From positions 186,001-250,000 of the forward strand of contig JBQJBP010000001.1 in NCBI GenBank assembly GCA_052078155.1: a DNA stretch of 64,000 bases, in the 5' to 3' direction. The stretch is from CAXBMB01 sp052078155 (GTDB lineage Bacteria; Pseudomonadota; Alphaproteobacteria; Kiloniellales; DSM-21159). Below the pieces are notes generated by a model. That model had not been told where the DNA came from. It made no database searches and saw only the letters and a list, made by a program, of their open reading frames with translations. Positions 32,587 to 41,607 of this stretch are shown piece by piece. The position numbers and the translations under genes were made by a program. Positions within the stretch are counted from its first letter, which is position 1. Each line of letters starts with the position of its first letter.

Positions 32587-33333
32587 TTACGCGGTCAGGT
32601 TCGACCGGTCTTCAGGTTGCTGTTCCAGCCAGTTGCTCAACAGCCTGGTCACTGCCGCAGGCTGTTCCATGGGGACCATGTGTCCGCTCTTGTTGATGAC
32701 CTGAAAATCCGCGTCGGGAATCTGCGCGGCCAGCCTGGCCATTTTGTCGGGCGGTGTCACCTGATCACTGTCCCCGCAGGCGACAAGTGTGGGCACCTTG
32801 ATTTTAGGCAGGACGTCTTTGCCCCCATCCCGGATCATGGCGTTCTGTCGCATGAACACCTCCTTGCCCAGGCGCTGGTTCATGGCCTGCAGACGCGTCA
32901 CCAGCTCTTTGTCCTCCTGATGATCCGGGTGCAGAAAACGGGGCAGGCTGTGTCGACCAAGACCGGTGAAGATGGCTGATTTTGCCGCCGCCAGAGAGGT
33001 TTTCTTACGCAGTTTGGCCCATTCCGGAGTGTCCGGTTCGTCTGAGGTGCTGAGCAAAGCCAGACGGCTGACCCGGTGCGGGGCCTGACGGAGAATTTCC
33101 TGAGCCACATAGCCGCCGAAGGAAAAGCCAGCCAGGCAGAAATTTGGCTCTGCCTGCGCCAGCACCTGGGCGGCCAGTTCCCTGATGCTGCTGCCTTTGC
33201 TGAAATCCGCCACGCTGCAACGGGCCTGGCTGGCCAGCCCCTGTATCTGGTCGCGCCAGAGGTCTGCATCGCAAAGAAAACCGGGCAACAGCAGAAGCTG
33301 TGGCAGGTCTGGTGTGTCCTGGCTGGCCGTCAT
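32587..33333 (-). CDS. Alpha/beta hydrolase
   Basis: A 248-residue serine hydrolase of the alpha/beta fold. The nucleophile elbow is AGFSFGGYVAQE (Ser near residue 73), the acid is in VACGDSDQVTPP and the His in INKSGHMVPMEQP. The start LLLLPGFLCDADLWRDQI holds the oxyanion strand. The family includes esterases, lactonases and BioH-like enzymes; the substrate cannot be assigned. It is convergent with nothing and lies just upstream of, and divergent from, the valine-degradation cluster. Confidence 0.85.
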   Translation of the reverse strand: MTASQDTPDLPQLLLLPGFLCDADLWRDQIQGLASQARCSVADFSKGSSIRELAAQVLAQAEPNFCLAGFSFGGYVAQEILRQAPHRVSRLALLSTSDEPDTPEWAKLRKKTSLAAAKSAIFTGLGRHSLPRFLHPDHQEDKELVTRLQAMNQRLGKEVFMRQNAMIRDGGKDVLPKIKVPTLVACGDSDQVTPPDKMARLAAQIPDADFQVINKSGHMVPMEQPAAVTRLLSNWLEQQPEDRSNLTA

Positions 33334-33633
33334 TGAACAGGGTCCATGGGAGAGTATCTGGTGCCTTTCTTCTCAGGTTCAGGAGGGCGTGAGGTCAAGC
33401 AGAACCTGATTCGGGCTGGCCTGCACCTAAAAAATGTCAAAGGCATCGATCGATACAAGGAGCCGCCAAGCTTTTGGTTGCAAAAGATGTTCTGAAAAAC
33501 AAAGGCAAATCGAATAGGCATTTGTTTGCCGGAATCAAATGGTGCTTTGGTTGACAGGCGATAGACCGCGCCTATTATCCCTGCTGAAACCAAGAAAAAC
33601 GTTTATCAAACAAATAGTTGGTAAGGGAAGACC
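33334..33633. other. Divergent promoter region before the acyl-CoA dehydrogenase
   Basis: These 300 bases separate the hydrolase and dehydrogenase genes. The right half (about 33480-33620) is AT-richer and probably holds the dehydrogenase promoter. No repeat or gene is supported. Confidence 0.4.
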
Positions 33634-34773
33634 ATGGATTTCAGTCTCTCGGAAGAGCAGATCGCGTTTCAGGATATGGCCCGGTCTTTTGCAGCCAGTG
33701 ACATGGCGCCTCATGCCGCAGAATGGGATGAAAAGGCCCTCTTTCCCGTTGAGGCTCTGCGCAAAGCAGCTGCGCTGGGTTTTGCTGGCATCTATGTGCG
33801 CGACGATGTGGGCGGTTCGGCCCTGGGACGGCTGGATGCTGCAGTGATTTTCGAGGAACTGGCGGCAGCCTGTCCTTCTACGGCGGCCTACATCTCCATC
33901 CACAACATGGCCTGCTGGATGATTGATTCCTTTGGCAATGATGAGCAGCGCCAGCGGTTTCTGCCCAAGCTGACCTCTATGGAGCATTTCGCCTCTTACT
34001 GTCTGACCGAACCGGGCCATGGCTCGGACGCTGCAAACCTGAAAACCCGGGCGGTGCGTGACGGCGACCATTATGTGGTCAACGGCTCAAAAGCCTTCAT
34101 TTCAGGTGGGGGCGCCTCAGACATCTATGTGGTTATGGTGCGCACGGGAGACGAGGGTCCCGGGGGCATATCCACGCTGGTTATCCCTAAGGACAGTGAA
34201 GGTCTTTCCTTCGGGAAGAAGGAAGTCAAACTGGGCTGGAACAGCCAGCCGACCGCAGCCGTGATTTTTGAGAACGTGCGAGTGCCGGTTGCCAACCGCC
34301 TGTCTGAGGAAGGTGAGGGGTTCAAGATCGCCATGAAGGGCCTGGACGGAGGGCGCCTGAACATCGGTGCCTGTTCCATCGGCGGGGCTCGTGCGGCCAT
34401 GGAGGCCGCCAGAAGCTACATGAAAGAGCGCAAGCAGTTTGGCCGGACCCTGGCCAGTTTTCAGGCTCTGCAGTTCAAGCTGGCGGACATGGCAACAGAA
34501 CTGGAAGCTGCCCGCTTGCTCCTGCACCGCGCTGCCGGATACATGGATGAACAACATCCCGACACGACGCTGCACTGTGCCATGGCTAAGCGCTTTGCGA
34601 CTGATGTGGGTTTTTCGGTGGTGAATGACGCCCTGCAGCTCCATGGTGGCTATGGCTATATTCGGGAGTATCCCATTGAGCGTATTCTGCGGGATCTTCG
34701 GGTGCATCAGATCCTGGAAGGAACCAACGAAATCATGCGGGTCATCGTCTCCCGCAAACTTCTGGCGGACTGA
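33634..34773 (+). CDS. Acyl-CoA dehydrogenase, probably isobutyryl-CoA dehydrogenase
   Basis: FAD-dependent dehydrogenase of 379 residues, usual length. The FAD/substrate motifs YCLTEPGHGSDAANLKT and the C-terminal ALQLHGGYGYIREYPIERI, then the catalytic Glu in ILEGTNEIMRVIVSRKL, are clear. The family is broad, but two following genes are 3-hydroxyisobutyryl-CoA hydrolase and 3-hydroxyisobutyrate dehydrogenase, so oxidation of isobutyryl-CoA to methacrylyl-CoA in valine breakdown is the best reading. GGTAAGGGAAG precedes the ATG. A dispersed repeat (34837-34971) sits between it and the next gene of the cluster. Confidence 0.9.
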   Translation: MDFSLSEEQIAFQDMARSFAASDMAPHAAEWDEKALFPVEALRKAAALGFAGIYVRDDVGGSALGRLDAAVIFEELAAACPSTAAYISIHNMACWMIDSFGNDEQRQRFLPKLTSMEHFASYCLTEPGHGSDAANLKTRAVRDGDHYVVNGSKAFISGGGASDIYVVMVRTGDEGPGGISTLVIPKDSEGLSFGKKEVKLGWNSQPTAAVIFENVRVPVANRLSEEGEGFKIAMKGLDGGRLNIGACSIGGARAAMEAARSYMKERKQFGRTLASFQALQFKLADMATELEAARLLLHRAAGYMDEQHPDTTLHCAMAKRFATDVGFSVVNDALQLHGGYGYIREYPIERILRDLRVHQILEGTNEIMRVIVSRKLLAD

Positions 34774-34836
34774 TATCAGCCCGTCATCACAAGATTTGGT
34801 CGGGCAGAGGACTGGTGCACAGGCCTCCGGCCCGCT

Positions 34837-34971
34837 AGAGCATGATCGGTTTAGTTAGAAGCGCTTCGGCTTTGTGCCTACGCCGTAGGCCTCTTCTGTC
34901 ACACGGCACGGAGGCAGACGTAGGCTTCCAGTGGTATCACGACCTGATGCCGCACAAACCGATTTGGCTCT
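34837..34971 (+). repeat. Dispersed intergenic repeat, copy A
   Basis: A 135-base element beginning AGAGCATGATCGGTTT and ending AAACCGATTTGGCTCT; the ends are imperfect inverted repeats of each other. It is related along its length to the copies at 41871, 55139 and 57167 (for example AGAAGCGCTTCGGCTTT after the left end). It is non-coding and fills the gap between the dehydrogenase and hydrolase genes. Confidence 0.8.
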
Positions 34972-35043
34972 GAAAACAAAATAACTGACCTGTCGGCGGG
35001 TGATCTGCCGGACGGGTATCTGACAACTGGAAAGACAACATCA

Positions 35044-36102
35044 ATGACCGCTGAACCGGAAATCCTCTTTGAGAAAAAAGGCCAGATCGGCCTGGTGACC
35101 CTCAACCGTCCGAAGGCCCTGAATGCCCTGACCCTGAATATGATCCGGGAGTTTCAGCCGGTGTTGGATGCCTGGGCTGAAGATGACAGCGTTCGGGCTG
35201 TGGTGGTGCGTGGCGCCGGTGAAAAAGCCTTCTGCGCTGGGGGAGATGTCCGGGCCGTCTATGACGCCGGAAAGAGCGGCGGGGATCTGCCCAAGGATTT
35301 CTTCCGGGAAGAGTACATCCTCAACCACTGCATCTTTAACTATGCCAAACCCTATGTGGCGCTGATCGACGGCATCACCATGGGCGGCGGTGTTGGCATT
35401 TCCATCCTGGGCTCTCACCGGGTGGTGGGGCGCACGCTGCTGGCCATGCCGGAAACGGCCATCGGGCTTTTCCCTGATGTGGGCGGCTCTTACTTCCTGC
35501 CCCGCCTGCCGGGCTCCCTGGGGACCTACCTGGCTCTGACCGGCGCGCGAATCAAAGCCGCTGACAGCCTCTACAGTCAGATGGCGACACACTACGTGCC
35601 CACTGAAAAGACCGATGATCTGGTGGCGGCACTGGCTGCTGCTGAGTTCGGCGATGATGCAAAAGCCACAGTGGACGCTGTCATTGCGGGTCTGGCCGGG
35701 GATGCGGGTGAGCCGCCTTTGGCTGACGTGCGCGACCAGATTGACCGCTGCTTCTCCAAAGACTCTGTTGAAGAGATCATTGAGGCGCTGAAGGCAGAAG
35801 GCAGCGACTGGGCCACGGCCCAGGTCGAAGCTCTGGGCAAGCTGTCTCCCACCTCCATGAAGATTTCTCTGGAGCAGTTGAAGCGGGGCGAAAGCCAGGA
35901 CTTCGAAACCTGCATGATCATGGAGTATCGCATGAGCCAGGCCTGCATGGCCGGCCATGACTTCTATGAAGGCATTCGCTCTGTACTGGTCGACAAAGAC
36001 CATAACCCCACCTGGAGCCCTGCCACCCTGGCAGAGGTGACGGAGGAGATGGTTGAGCAGCATTTCGCCCCTCTGGGCGACCGGGATCTGTCTTTTTCCT
36101 GA
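35044..36102 (+). CDS. 3-hydroxyisobutyryl-CoA hydrolase (enoyl-CoA hydratase/isomerase superfamily)
   Basis: Hydrolyses 3-hydroxyisobutyryl-CoA in valine degradation. The 352-residue length is longer than simple enoyl-CoA hydratases and fits the HIBCH branch. The oxyanion loop AFCAGGDVRAVYDAG and GITMGGGVGISILGSHRVV, the MPETAIGLFPDVGGSYFLPRLPG segment with the catalytic Glu and Asp, and the extra C-terminal helical region (SLEQLKRG, EYRMSQACM) are typical. It is followed by mmsB after 123 bases. Confidence in the specific reaction rests on length, motifs and neighbours. Confidence 0.9.
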   Translation: MTAEPEILFEKKGQIGLVTLNRPKALNALTLNMIREFQPVLDAWAEDDSVRAVVVRGAGEKAFCAGGDVRAVYDAGKSGGDLPKDFFREEYILNHCIFNYAKPYVALIDGITMGGGVGISILGSHRVVGRTLLAMPETAIGLFPDVGGSYFLPRLPGSLGTYLALTGARIKAADSLYSQMATHYVPTEKTDDLVAALAAAEFGDDAKATVDAVIAGLAGDAGEPPLADVRDQIDRCFSKDSVEEIIEALKAEGSDWATAQVEALGKLSPTSMKISLEQLKRGESQDFETCMIMEYRMSQACMAGHDFYEGIRSVLVDKDHNPTWSPATLAEVTEEMVEQHFAPLGDRDLSFS

Positions 36103-36225
36103 TTGGGGGAGACAGACCTTCACAAGGGTACTTGAGATTTCGAAAGGCGGCTGGCCGTGAGCTGCTGCCTTTCGGGAGCTGCGCTCTTTTTAACAAGAGC
36201 GGGCACTGACAAAAGGAGACAAGAG

Positions 36226-37116
36226 ATGGCAGCGGTTGGGTTTATTGGTCTGGGCAACATGGGCGGACCGATGGCCGCCAATCTGGTCAAGGCCGGGCAC
36301 AGCGTGAAAGGCTTTGATCTTTCTGCGCAGGCCATTGAGCTGGCAAAGGAAGCGGGCATTGAGATTGTGGACAGCGCATCGGCGGCAGCTGTCGAGGTGG
36401 ACGTGGTCTTTTCCATGCTGCCTGCCGGGCCACACGTCCGTTCCGTCTTCATGGGTGAAGGCGGGGTGATTGATACGGCCCGTGCCGGCACCATCATGAT
36501 CGATTCCTCCACCATTGATGTGGAAAGCGCCCGGGCGGTGATCTCTGCTGCTGAAGCAGCCGGTCATATGATGGTTGACGCGCCGGTGTCCGGTGGTGTG
36601 GCGGGGGCTGCTGCCGGAACTCTGACCATGATGGTCGGGGGCAGTGATGCGGCCTTTGCTGCGGCGGAACCCTTCCTCTCCATCGTGGGGGGCAAGGTTG
36701 TGCATGCCGGTGGGGCCGGAAACGGCCAGGTGGCCAAGGTCTGCAACAACATGATCCTGGGCATCTCCATGGTCGGCATTTCCGAAGCCTTTGCGCTGGG
36801 TGAAAAGCTGGGCCTGGACGCGCAGAAACTCTTCGATATCTCCTCAACAGCGTCCGGTTCCTGCTGGGCCATGATGAATCACAACCCGGTGCCGGGCATT
36901 GTGGAAACGGCTGCGGCTAACAACGATTATCAGCCGGGCTTCGCCGCCAGCATGATGCTGAAAGACCTGAAGCTCTCTCAGGAAGCTGCCAACGTGGCAG
37001 GTGCGGCCACGCCGCTGGGTGCGCAGGCGGCCGCTCTCTATTCGATCTTCAATGGTCAGGGCCAGGGCGATCTGGACTACTCTGCCATTTACAAGATGAT
37101 CAAAGGGGACAAGTGA
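36226..37116 (+). CDS. mmsB: 3-hydroxyisobutyrate dehydrogenase
   Basis: NAD-dependent oxidation of 3-hydroxyisobutyrate to methylmalonate semialdehyde, the step after the CoA hydrolase. The 296-residue product has the N-terminal NAD-binding GFIGLGNMGGPMAANL, the substrate loop DAPVSGGVAGAAAGTL and the catalytic Lys in GAGNGQVAKVCNNM. The ATG at 36226 has AAAGGAG upstream; a longer frame beginning at 36157 has no family match. With the two preceding genes it forms a valine-catabolic cluster; the final methylmalonate-semialdehyde dehydrogenase is not in the window. Confidence 0.93.
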   Translation: MAAVGFIGLGNMGGPMAANLVKAGHSVKGFDLSAQAIELAKEAGIEIVDSASAAAVEVDVVFSMLPAGPHVRSVFMGEGGVIDTARAGTIMIDSSTIDVESARAVISAAEAAGHMMVDAPVSGGVAGAAAGTLTMMVGGSDAAFAAAEPFLSIVGGKVVHAGGAGNGQVAKVCNNMILGISMVGISEAFALGEKLGLDAQKLFDISSTASGSCWAMMNHNPVPGIVETAAANNDYQPGFAASMMLKDLKLSQEAANVAGAATPLGAQAAALYSIFNGQGQGDLDYSAIYKMIKGDK

Positions 37117-37167
37117 CAGCCTTTTGGCAGTGCGCCCCTCATTGGACACTTAAGCTGAACATTATCA

Positions 37168-37200
37168 AAGGGGACCTTCCTGACGGTGGGTCCCCTTATT
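37168..37200 (+). terminator. Terminator after mmsB
   Basis: AAGGGGACC pairs with GGTCCCCTT around a loop, followed by ATT. It lies about 50 bases after the mmsB stop. Confidence 0.65.
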
Positions 37201-37323
37201 GGTGTCAGCGCCCCAATGGGGGGAATGCGGTCGGGACATTGGTAGAAAAATGAACAGAGCAAACGTCATTAATTCATCATTAAGGCTCTTTCTTTACTGT
37301 CTTTCAGAAGCGCGCCCGTCTTT

Positions 37324-37836
37324 GTGGCAACAAAACCAGCAACGCGAGTAAGAGGATCAGGTCCCGTGCAGAAGTCTTATTTGGACGCCATTCAACTGAT
37401 AGAGCGCCTGCACCGCCAGTGCTTGGAACTGGTGAAAGCAGAGCTTGATCGTCTCACCATTCGCGATGTGAACAACATCCAGGCCCTGATTCTCTTTAAC
37501 ATCGGGTCTGAAGAACTGACGGTGGGTGAATTGACCCAGCGCGGCTACTATCTGGGCTCCAACGTGTCCTACAACGTGAAGAAGCTGGTCGAAAACGGCT
37601 ATCTCATTCAGGAACGTTCCGAGCACGATCGCCGGTCTTTCCATGTCCGGGCCTCTGAGAAGGGACTGGAGGTCAGCACGGCCATTTCCACTCTCTTTGA
37701 CCGCCACGCGACCCATATGCCAGACGCAGGGATTGTGGCTGAAGAACTGGACGGCGCCAGCGAAGTCCTGTCGAAACTGCTGCGCTTCCTGTCTGTTCCA
37801 GGCAATCGCATGGGCAACATTTCGTCAGCAGCCTGA
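37324..37836 (+). CDS. MarR-like winged-helix regulator, LdtR type
   Basis: A 170-residue single-domain winged-helix protein. The recognition region reads LTVGELTQRGYYLGSNVSYNVKKLVENGYLIQERSEHDRRSFHVRASEKG, the MarR pattern with the D-R-R wing. The N-terminal dimerisation helix and the start MATKPATRV resemble LdtR of rhizobia and Liberibacter, which regulates an L,D-transpeptidase and osmotic tolerance; that link is inference. The start is the GTG at 37324; another GTG 14 codons on is possible. No target gene is obvious next to it. Confidence 0.82.
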   Translation: MATKPATRVRGSGPVQKSYLDAIQLIERLHRQCLELVKAELDRLTIRDVNNIQALILFNIGSEELTVGELTQRGYYLGSNVSYNVKKLVENGYLIQERSEHDRRSFHVRASEKGLEVSTAISTLFDRHATHMPDAGIVAEELDGASEVLSKLLRFLSVPGNRMGNISSAA

Positions 37837-37896
37837 CTTTGCCTTTTGGCATGAAAAACCGCTGAGCACTTGTTGCTGGTGCGGTTAAAGAAGATG

Positions 37897-37922
37897 AAGG
37901 TCGCCCTGGCGGCCTTTTTTCT
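37897..37922 (+). terminator. Terminator after the MarR-like gene
   Basis: AAGGTCGCC pairs with GGCGGCCTT, with TTTTTTC following. It lies about 60 bases after the stop, just before a truncated dispersed repeat. Confidence 0.75.
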
Positions 37923-37932
37923 TGCCTGCTTC

Positions 37933-38015
37933 AGAGTCAAATCGGTTTAAGTGGAAACACTTTGTGATACCCCTTAAAGGGTAAAACGCTCTCTGGTTTG
38001 TGAAAGCGTGAAGAT
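37933..38015 (-). repeat. Dispersed intergenic repeat, copy B (truncated)
   Basis: On the minus strand this matches only the right-hand part of the family: it ends (at 37933) with AAACCGATTTGACTCT, preceded by GTATCACAAAGTG. No AGAGCATG end is found, and similarity fades near 38015. Confidence 0.6.
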
Positions 38016-38073
38016 CAGACCGTCGCTTCCTTCTCCTGTCCTCCTCTCTGGTATCCATCTGTAAAGTTCGCTC

Positions 38074-38970
38074 ATGAGCAAACCTGCCCCCTCGACAACC
38101 TACGACCTGCAGGACCGGCCCTTGGTGGGCATTTTGCTGCTGATTACCGCCATGTGCGTGGTGCCGCTGATGGATGGCGTGGCCAAACATCTGTCCCAAA
38201 GCTACCCGGTGATGGAAGTGGTGTGGGCCCGTTACTTCTTTCACTTCCTCTTTATGTTGCCGGTTGTCTTCTGGCGCTATGGACGCCGGGCTCTCTATCT
38301 GGATAACCCCTGGAGCCAGGTGTTGAGAGGGGCCTTTCTGCTGGCTTCAACCATTCTGTTTTTTGCGGCCATCGCGTCCATGCCGCTGGCCGATGCTCTG
38401 GCCCTGGTGTTCATCTCTCCGCTTGTGGTGACAGCCCTGTCTCCTTTCTTGCTGAAAGAGCAGGTGGGCGTGCGCCGCTGGGCGGCGGTGGGGGTCGGCT
38501 TTGTCGGGGCTTTGATTATCACCCGTCCCGGTTTGGGGGTGATGAGTTTTGCCTCACTCATGGCCATGGGGGCTGGTGTTTGCTACGCGTTTTACATGCT
38601 GGCCACCCGCCGACTGGCAGGATCTGCGCCGCCAATGGTCACTTTGACCTATACGGCGGCTCTGGGGGCGGTGGCTTTAACGCTGGCATTGCCGTTCTTC
38701 TGGCAAACACCAGCTCTCGCAGATCTGCCATTTTTCGTGGCTCTGGGACTGATCGCTGCGGTGGGGCACTATCTGGTGATCAAGGCCTGTGACTATGCGG
38801 CTGCTTCGGTTTTGGCACCCTACACCTATAGTGAAATCGTGATGACCACCTTGATCGGCTATGTGGTTTTCGGCGATTTTCCCGACAGCATGACCTGGCT
38901 GGGTGTCGCCGTGATTATCGCCAGCGGCGTGTACATTTCTTGGCGTGAACGGGTGCGATCCGGCAAGTAA
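38074..38970 (+). CDS. EamA/DMT-family transporter
   Basis: A 298-residue membrane protein with about ten helices in two EamA-type halves of five. The first half begins PLVGILLLITAMCVVPLMDG, with WARYFFHFLFMLPVVFWRYG and PLADALALVFISPLVVTALSP; the second half includes YAAASVLAPYTYSEIVMTTLIG and WLGVAVIIASGVYISWRE. DMT carriers export amino acids, metabolites or drugs; the substrate is unknown. It lies alone between the MarR-like gene and a minus-strand FMN-binding protein gene. Confidence 0.9.
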   Translation: MSKPAPSTTYDLQDRPLVGILLLITAMCVVPLMDGVAKHLSQSYPVMEVVWARYFFHFLFMLPVVFWRYGRRALYLDNPWSQVLRGAFLLASTILFFAAIASMPLADALALVFISPLVVTALSPFLLKEQVGVRRWAAVGVGFVGALIITRPGLGVMSFASLMAMGAGVCYAFYMLATRRLAGSAPPMVTLTYTAALGAVALTLALPFFWQTPALADLPFFVALGLIAAVGHYLVIKACDYAAASVLAPYTYSEIVMTTLIGYVVFGDFPDSMTWLGVAVIIASGVYISWRERVRSGK

Positions 38971-39057
38971 GCAGCAGCCAAGAGCCAAGAGGCAAGAGGG
39001 TGAACCTTGTGGGGGCAGGCGGTAGACCTCTTGCCATCTCGTCCTGTCAGTTGATCC

Positions 39058-39672
39058 TCAGTAGAGCTTTTTGACGTAGTTTTCGTCCAACTCGTAGTCG
39101 ATGGTCGTTTGCTCGCGCTCGGAGATCTGATCTTTCAGCATGGTGCCCAAAGTCGGCAGCGCGCTTTTTCGGTCCACCTGGGCGTCCGGGTCCCAGAGTT
39201 TGGAGCGCACAAAGGCCTTGGCACAGTGCAGATAGGCCTGTCGTACGGTGATCAGCAGGGCAGACACCGGCACTTTGCCCTGCACCGCCATGTCTTCCAG
39301 CCGGGGATCATCGACAATAATCTCCGCGTCCCCGTTGATTCTCAGGGTTTCGTTGACGCCGGGGATCATAAAGACCAGCCCGACCTTGCCTGTTTCCAGC
39401 ACGTTGCGCAGAGAATCCAGCCGCCGATTGCCCGGGCGGTCGGGAAGCAGAATGGTCTTGTCATCCAGGATCTTTACAAACCCGGCAGGATCACCGCGGG
39501 GGGTAACATCCTGATCTCCCTCAGCACTGGCCGTGCCCAGCACCACAAAGGGAGAAAGGGAAATGAAATGGCGGCAGTGTTTGTCCAGCCAGCTGAGTTC
39601 CTTGTGACTGGCGCCATAGCTTGTCTGGCCATAGAGCGCTTCAAGTTCTTCTACAGATGTAATTGTCGGCAT
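39058..39672 (-). CDS. Pyridoxamine 5'-phosphate oxidase-family protein (FMN-binding split barrel)
   Basis: A 204-residue split-barrel protein. The segment SPFVVLGTASAEGDQDVTPRGDPAGFVKILDDKTILLPDRPGNRRLDSLRNVLETGKVGLVFMIPG follows the pattern of the MSMEG_1061-type flavin-binding oxidoreductases, with the G-N-R-R-x-D-S FMN-contact motif. The C-terminal part has AYLHCAKAFVRSKLWDP, typical of this subfamily. It is probably an FMN- or F420-dependent reductase of unknown substrate. The ATG is at 39672. It is divergent from the cyclase gene. Confidence 0.88.
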   Translation of the reverse strand: MPTITSVEELEALYGQTSYGASHKELSWLDKHCRHFISLSPFVVLGTASAEGDQDVTPRGDPAGFVKILDDKTILLPDRPGNRRLDSLRNVLETGKVGLVFMIPGVNETLRINGDAEIIVDDPRLEDMAVQGKVPVSALLITVRQAYLHCAKAFVRSKLWDPDAQVDRKSALPTLGTMLKDQISEREQTTIDYELDENYVKKLY

Positions 39673-40009
39673 GCTTCCCCCTTATGAGTTGTTCCCGGTC
39701 TTTTTACAGGACCTGAACAGGCAGTTTTGGTTTTTATGCAGCGCCTACCACGATAAGGGTAGAGCCAATTCAGGCCGGGGGGGGGGCTTTTGCGCGCGCG
39801 TTTGTGACCCAGGCTATCCATAGCTTTGATGAAACTGCCAGGCCTATATCCGCTGTCTGCTCTTGTTCTTTTGGTCTTTTCAACCATTTAGGTAGTATGG
39901 AGAAAAAGGGGGCTTTCGAGTGCTCCCACTTCACAGATAGCTCACCTGCGCCTGCACGGCTTTCAGGCATTCCTTTGTTTCCGCTCGTTGTGAGAAGTGT
40001 TCCCTCTTT
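39673..40009. other. Gap upstream of the cyclase gene with a poly-G tract
   Basis: No gene is supported in these 337 bases. A run of ten G (39777-39786) is followed soon by an alternating GCGCGCGCG stretch (39793-39801), both prone to replication slippage. Flanking sequence is otherwise featureless to me; the cyclase promoter should be near the right end. Confidence 0.5.
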
Positions 40010-41353
40010 ATGGTCAGACACACCGCCCTACCCAACAAGAACGCATCAGGCTTCACCCTGCAGGCGGACAATCTGCCTGCGGTGACCGACAGCATGTCTG
40101 CAAAAGATGCTGTGACAGCGGTCAATGACTGGCTGATGGATCAGGTGCTGGGAGAGGCCACCGGCCCGGAGATGATTGAAGGAGCCATGGTGGCGCTGAA
40201 ACAGGCAGGTTTCCCCATTTCGCGGGGGTTCTTTGCCTTTAAGGTGCTGCATCCGCTGTTTGATTCCATTTCCCTGATCTGGCGGGACGGGCAGGGCGTC
40301 TCTGTCGAATCCCATGTTGCCAGCGAAACCGGTCTGGACGATGGCTATTTGAACAGCCCGCAGGTCTATCTGATCAATCAGGCGCAGAAGAACGGCATGG
40401 AACAGGCGCAGACTCTAAGGCTGCGCCGGCGCATGGTTGGCGAAGAGGCCCTGCTGGATTTTGACATGGTCAAGGACCTGGCAGCTGAAGGGATGACCGA
40501 TTACCTGGCCTTTGTGGTGGTGTATGACGTGGCGCGGGAAAAGGGTTTGATCGGGTCCTGGACCACAGATCATCCGGATGGCTTTGCAGATGAGCAGCTG
40601 GCGCAGCTGCGCCGGTTTGAAAGCCGTCTGGCCGTGGCCCTGAAAGCCCGGTCTGGGGAGGCCATTGCCCAGAACCTTGTCGATACCTATCTGGGACCGG
40701 AAGCTGGCCAGAAAGTTCTGCAGGGCGGCATCAAAAGAGGCGACTCGCAAACAATCGAGGCTGTCATCTGGTACTCGGACCTGCGGGAGTCGACGGCGCT
40801 TTCTGAATGCCTGTCTCCCAAAGAGTTCCTGGAGCTGCTGGACAGCTACTTTGAATGTACAGCCGGGGCTGCCCTGGAAGAGGGCGGCGAGGTTCTGACC
40901 ATGATCGGGGACGCGGTTCTGGCCATTTTCCCCTATCACCGCTTCGGCAGTGCCAAAGCGGCAGCTGAGGCTGCGCTCAAGGCGGCTGGTACCGCCTGGA
41001 CACGGGCGCTGGAAACAAGCGAACAACGGCGCAGGGACGGTAAGCTGGCTTTTCGCTTTGGACTGGGGCTGCATGTGGGCGACCTGCTGTACGGCAACAT
41101 CGGCGTTCCGGAACGCCTGCAGTTCACCGCGGTTGGCCCCAACGTCAATGAAACCGCCCGTCTGGAAGGCCTGACGCGGCCTTTGGAGCGCTGCATTCTG
41201 GCTTCAGGCGATTTTGCCGCGCTTTTGCCGGAGCAGGAGTGGGAAGACAAAGGGTCCCATGAACTCAGGGGACTGCTGGCACCTGTGCCTGTTTTCGCAC
41301 CGGTCCTGGCTCAAAGTGCTGCCCTGGGGCGCGACTCATTGGCTCCCAGCTGA
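40010..41353 (+). CDS. Class III adenylate/guanylate cyclase with N-terminal sensory region
   Basis: A 447-residue soluble nucleotidyl cyclase. The C-terminal catalytic domain (about residues 248-425) has both metal Asp residues (Asp257 in WYSDLREST, Asp301 in MIGDAVLAIFP) and the FTAVGPNVNETARLEGLT motif with the transition-state Asn and Arg. A Pro replaces the Asp often found in the purine-binding G-D, so ATP versus GTP preference is uncertain. The N-terminal 240 residues lack membrane helices and may form a GAF-like sensor (VVYDVAREKGLIGSWTTDHP); I do not recognise it with certainty. The ATG at 40010 has a poor ribosome binding site; ATG 40094 is an alternative start. Confidence 0.88.
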   Translation: MVRHTALPNKNASGFTLQADNLPAVTDSMSAKDAVTAVNDWLMDQVLGEATGPEMIEGAMVALKQAGFPISRGFFAFKVLHPLFDSISLIWRDGQGVSVESHVASETGLDDGYLNSPQVYLINQAQKNGMEQAQTLRLRRRMVGEEALLDFDMVKDLAAEGMTDYLAFVVVYDVAREKGLIGSWTTDHPDGFADEQLAQLRRFESRLAVALKARSGEAIAQNLVDTYLGPEAGQKVLQGGIKRGDSQTIEAVIWYSDLRESTALSECLSPKEFLELLDSYFECTAGAALEEGGEVLTMIGDAVLAIFPYHRFGSAKAAAEAALKAAGTAWTRALETSEQRRRDGKLAFRFGLGLHVGDLLYGNIGVPERLQFTAVGPNVNETARLEGLTRPLERCILASGDFAALLPEQEWEDKGSHELRGLLAPVPVFAPVLAQSAALGRDSLAPS

Positions 41354-41607
41354 AACACCCCCATCCAGTTGGAAAGAAGCAGGCTCACGCTTCAGGTAAC
41401 ACCGCCAGATGAGTTCGTATCAACGGATTGAGTTCTGATGAGAAGGGGAAGGTGGGTGGATTCAGTATGCAGTCAGTTAATGGCAGTGGGTCAGGGCTGT
41501 CTGCGCAGAGTTAACCTCTTGTTTGCCAAGTCGTTCTACTCTCAAAAGAGCAGAATCGGGCAACAGCCTTCTTCTTTCCGGAAAACGCTGCAGAGCAGTT
41601 ACAGGCC

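Noticed and set aside
35041..36123. A 360-codon minus-strand frame opposite the 3-hydroxyisobutyryl-CoA hydrolase
   Set aside because: It covers the hydrolase gene exactly, has no motif or ribosome binding site, and is explained as a codon-bias shadow. The same holds for the 343-codon frame at 12838-13869 and the 351-codon frame at 21867-22922.
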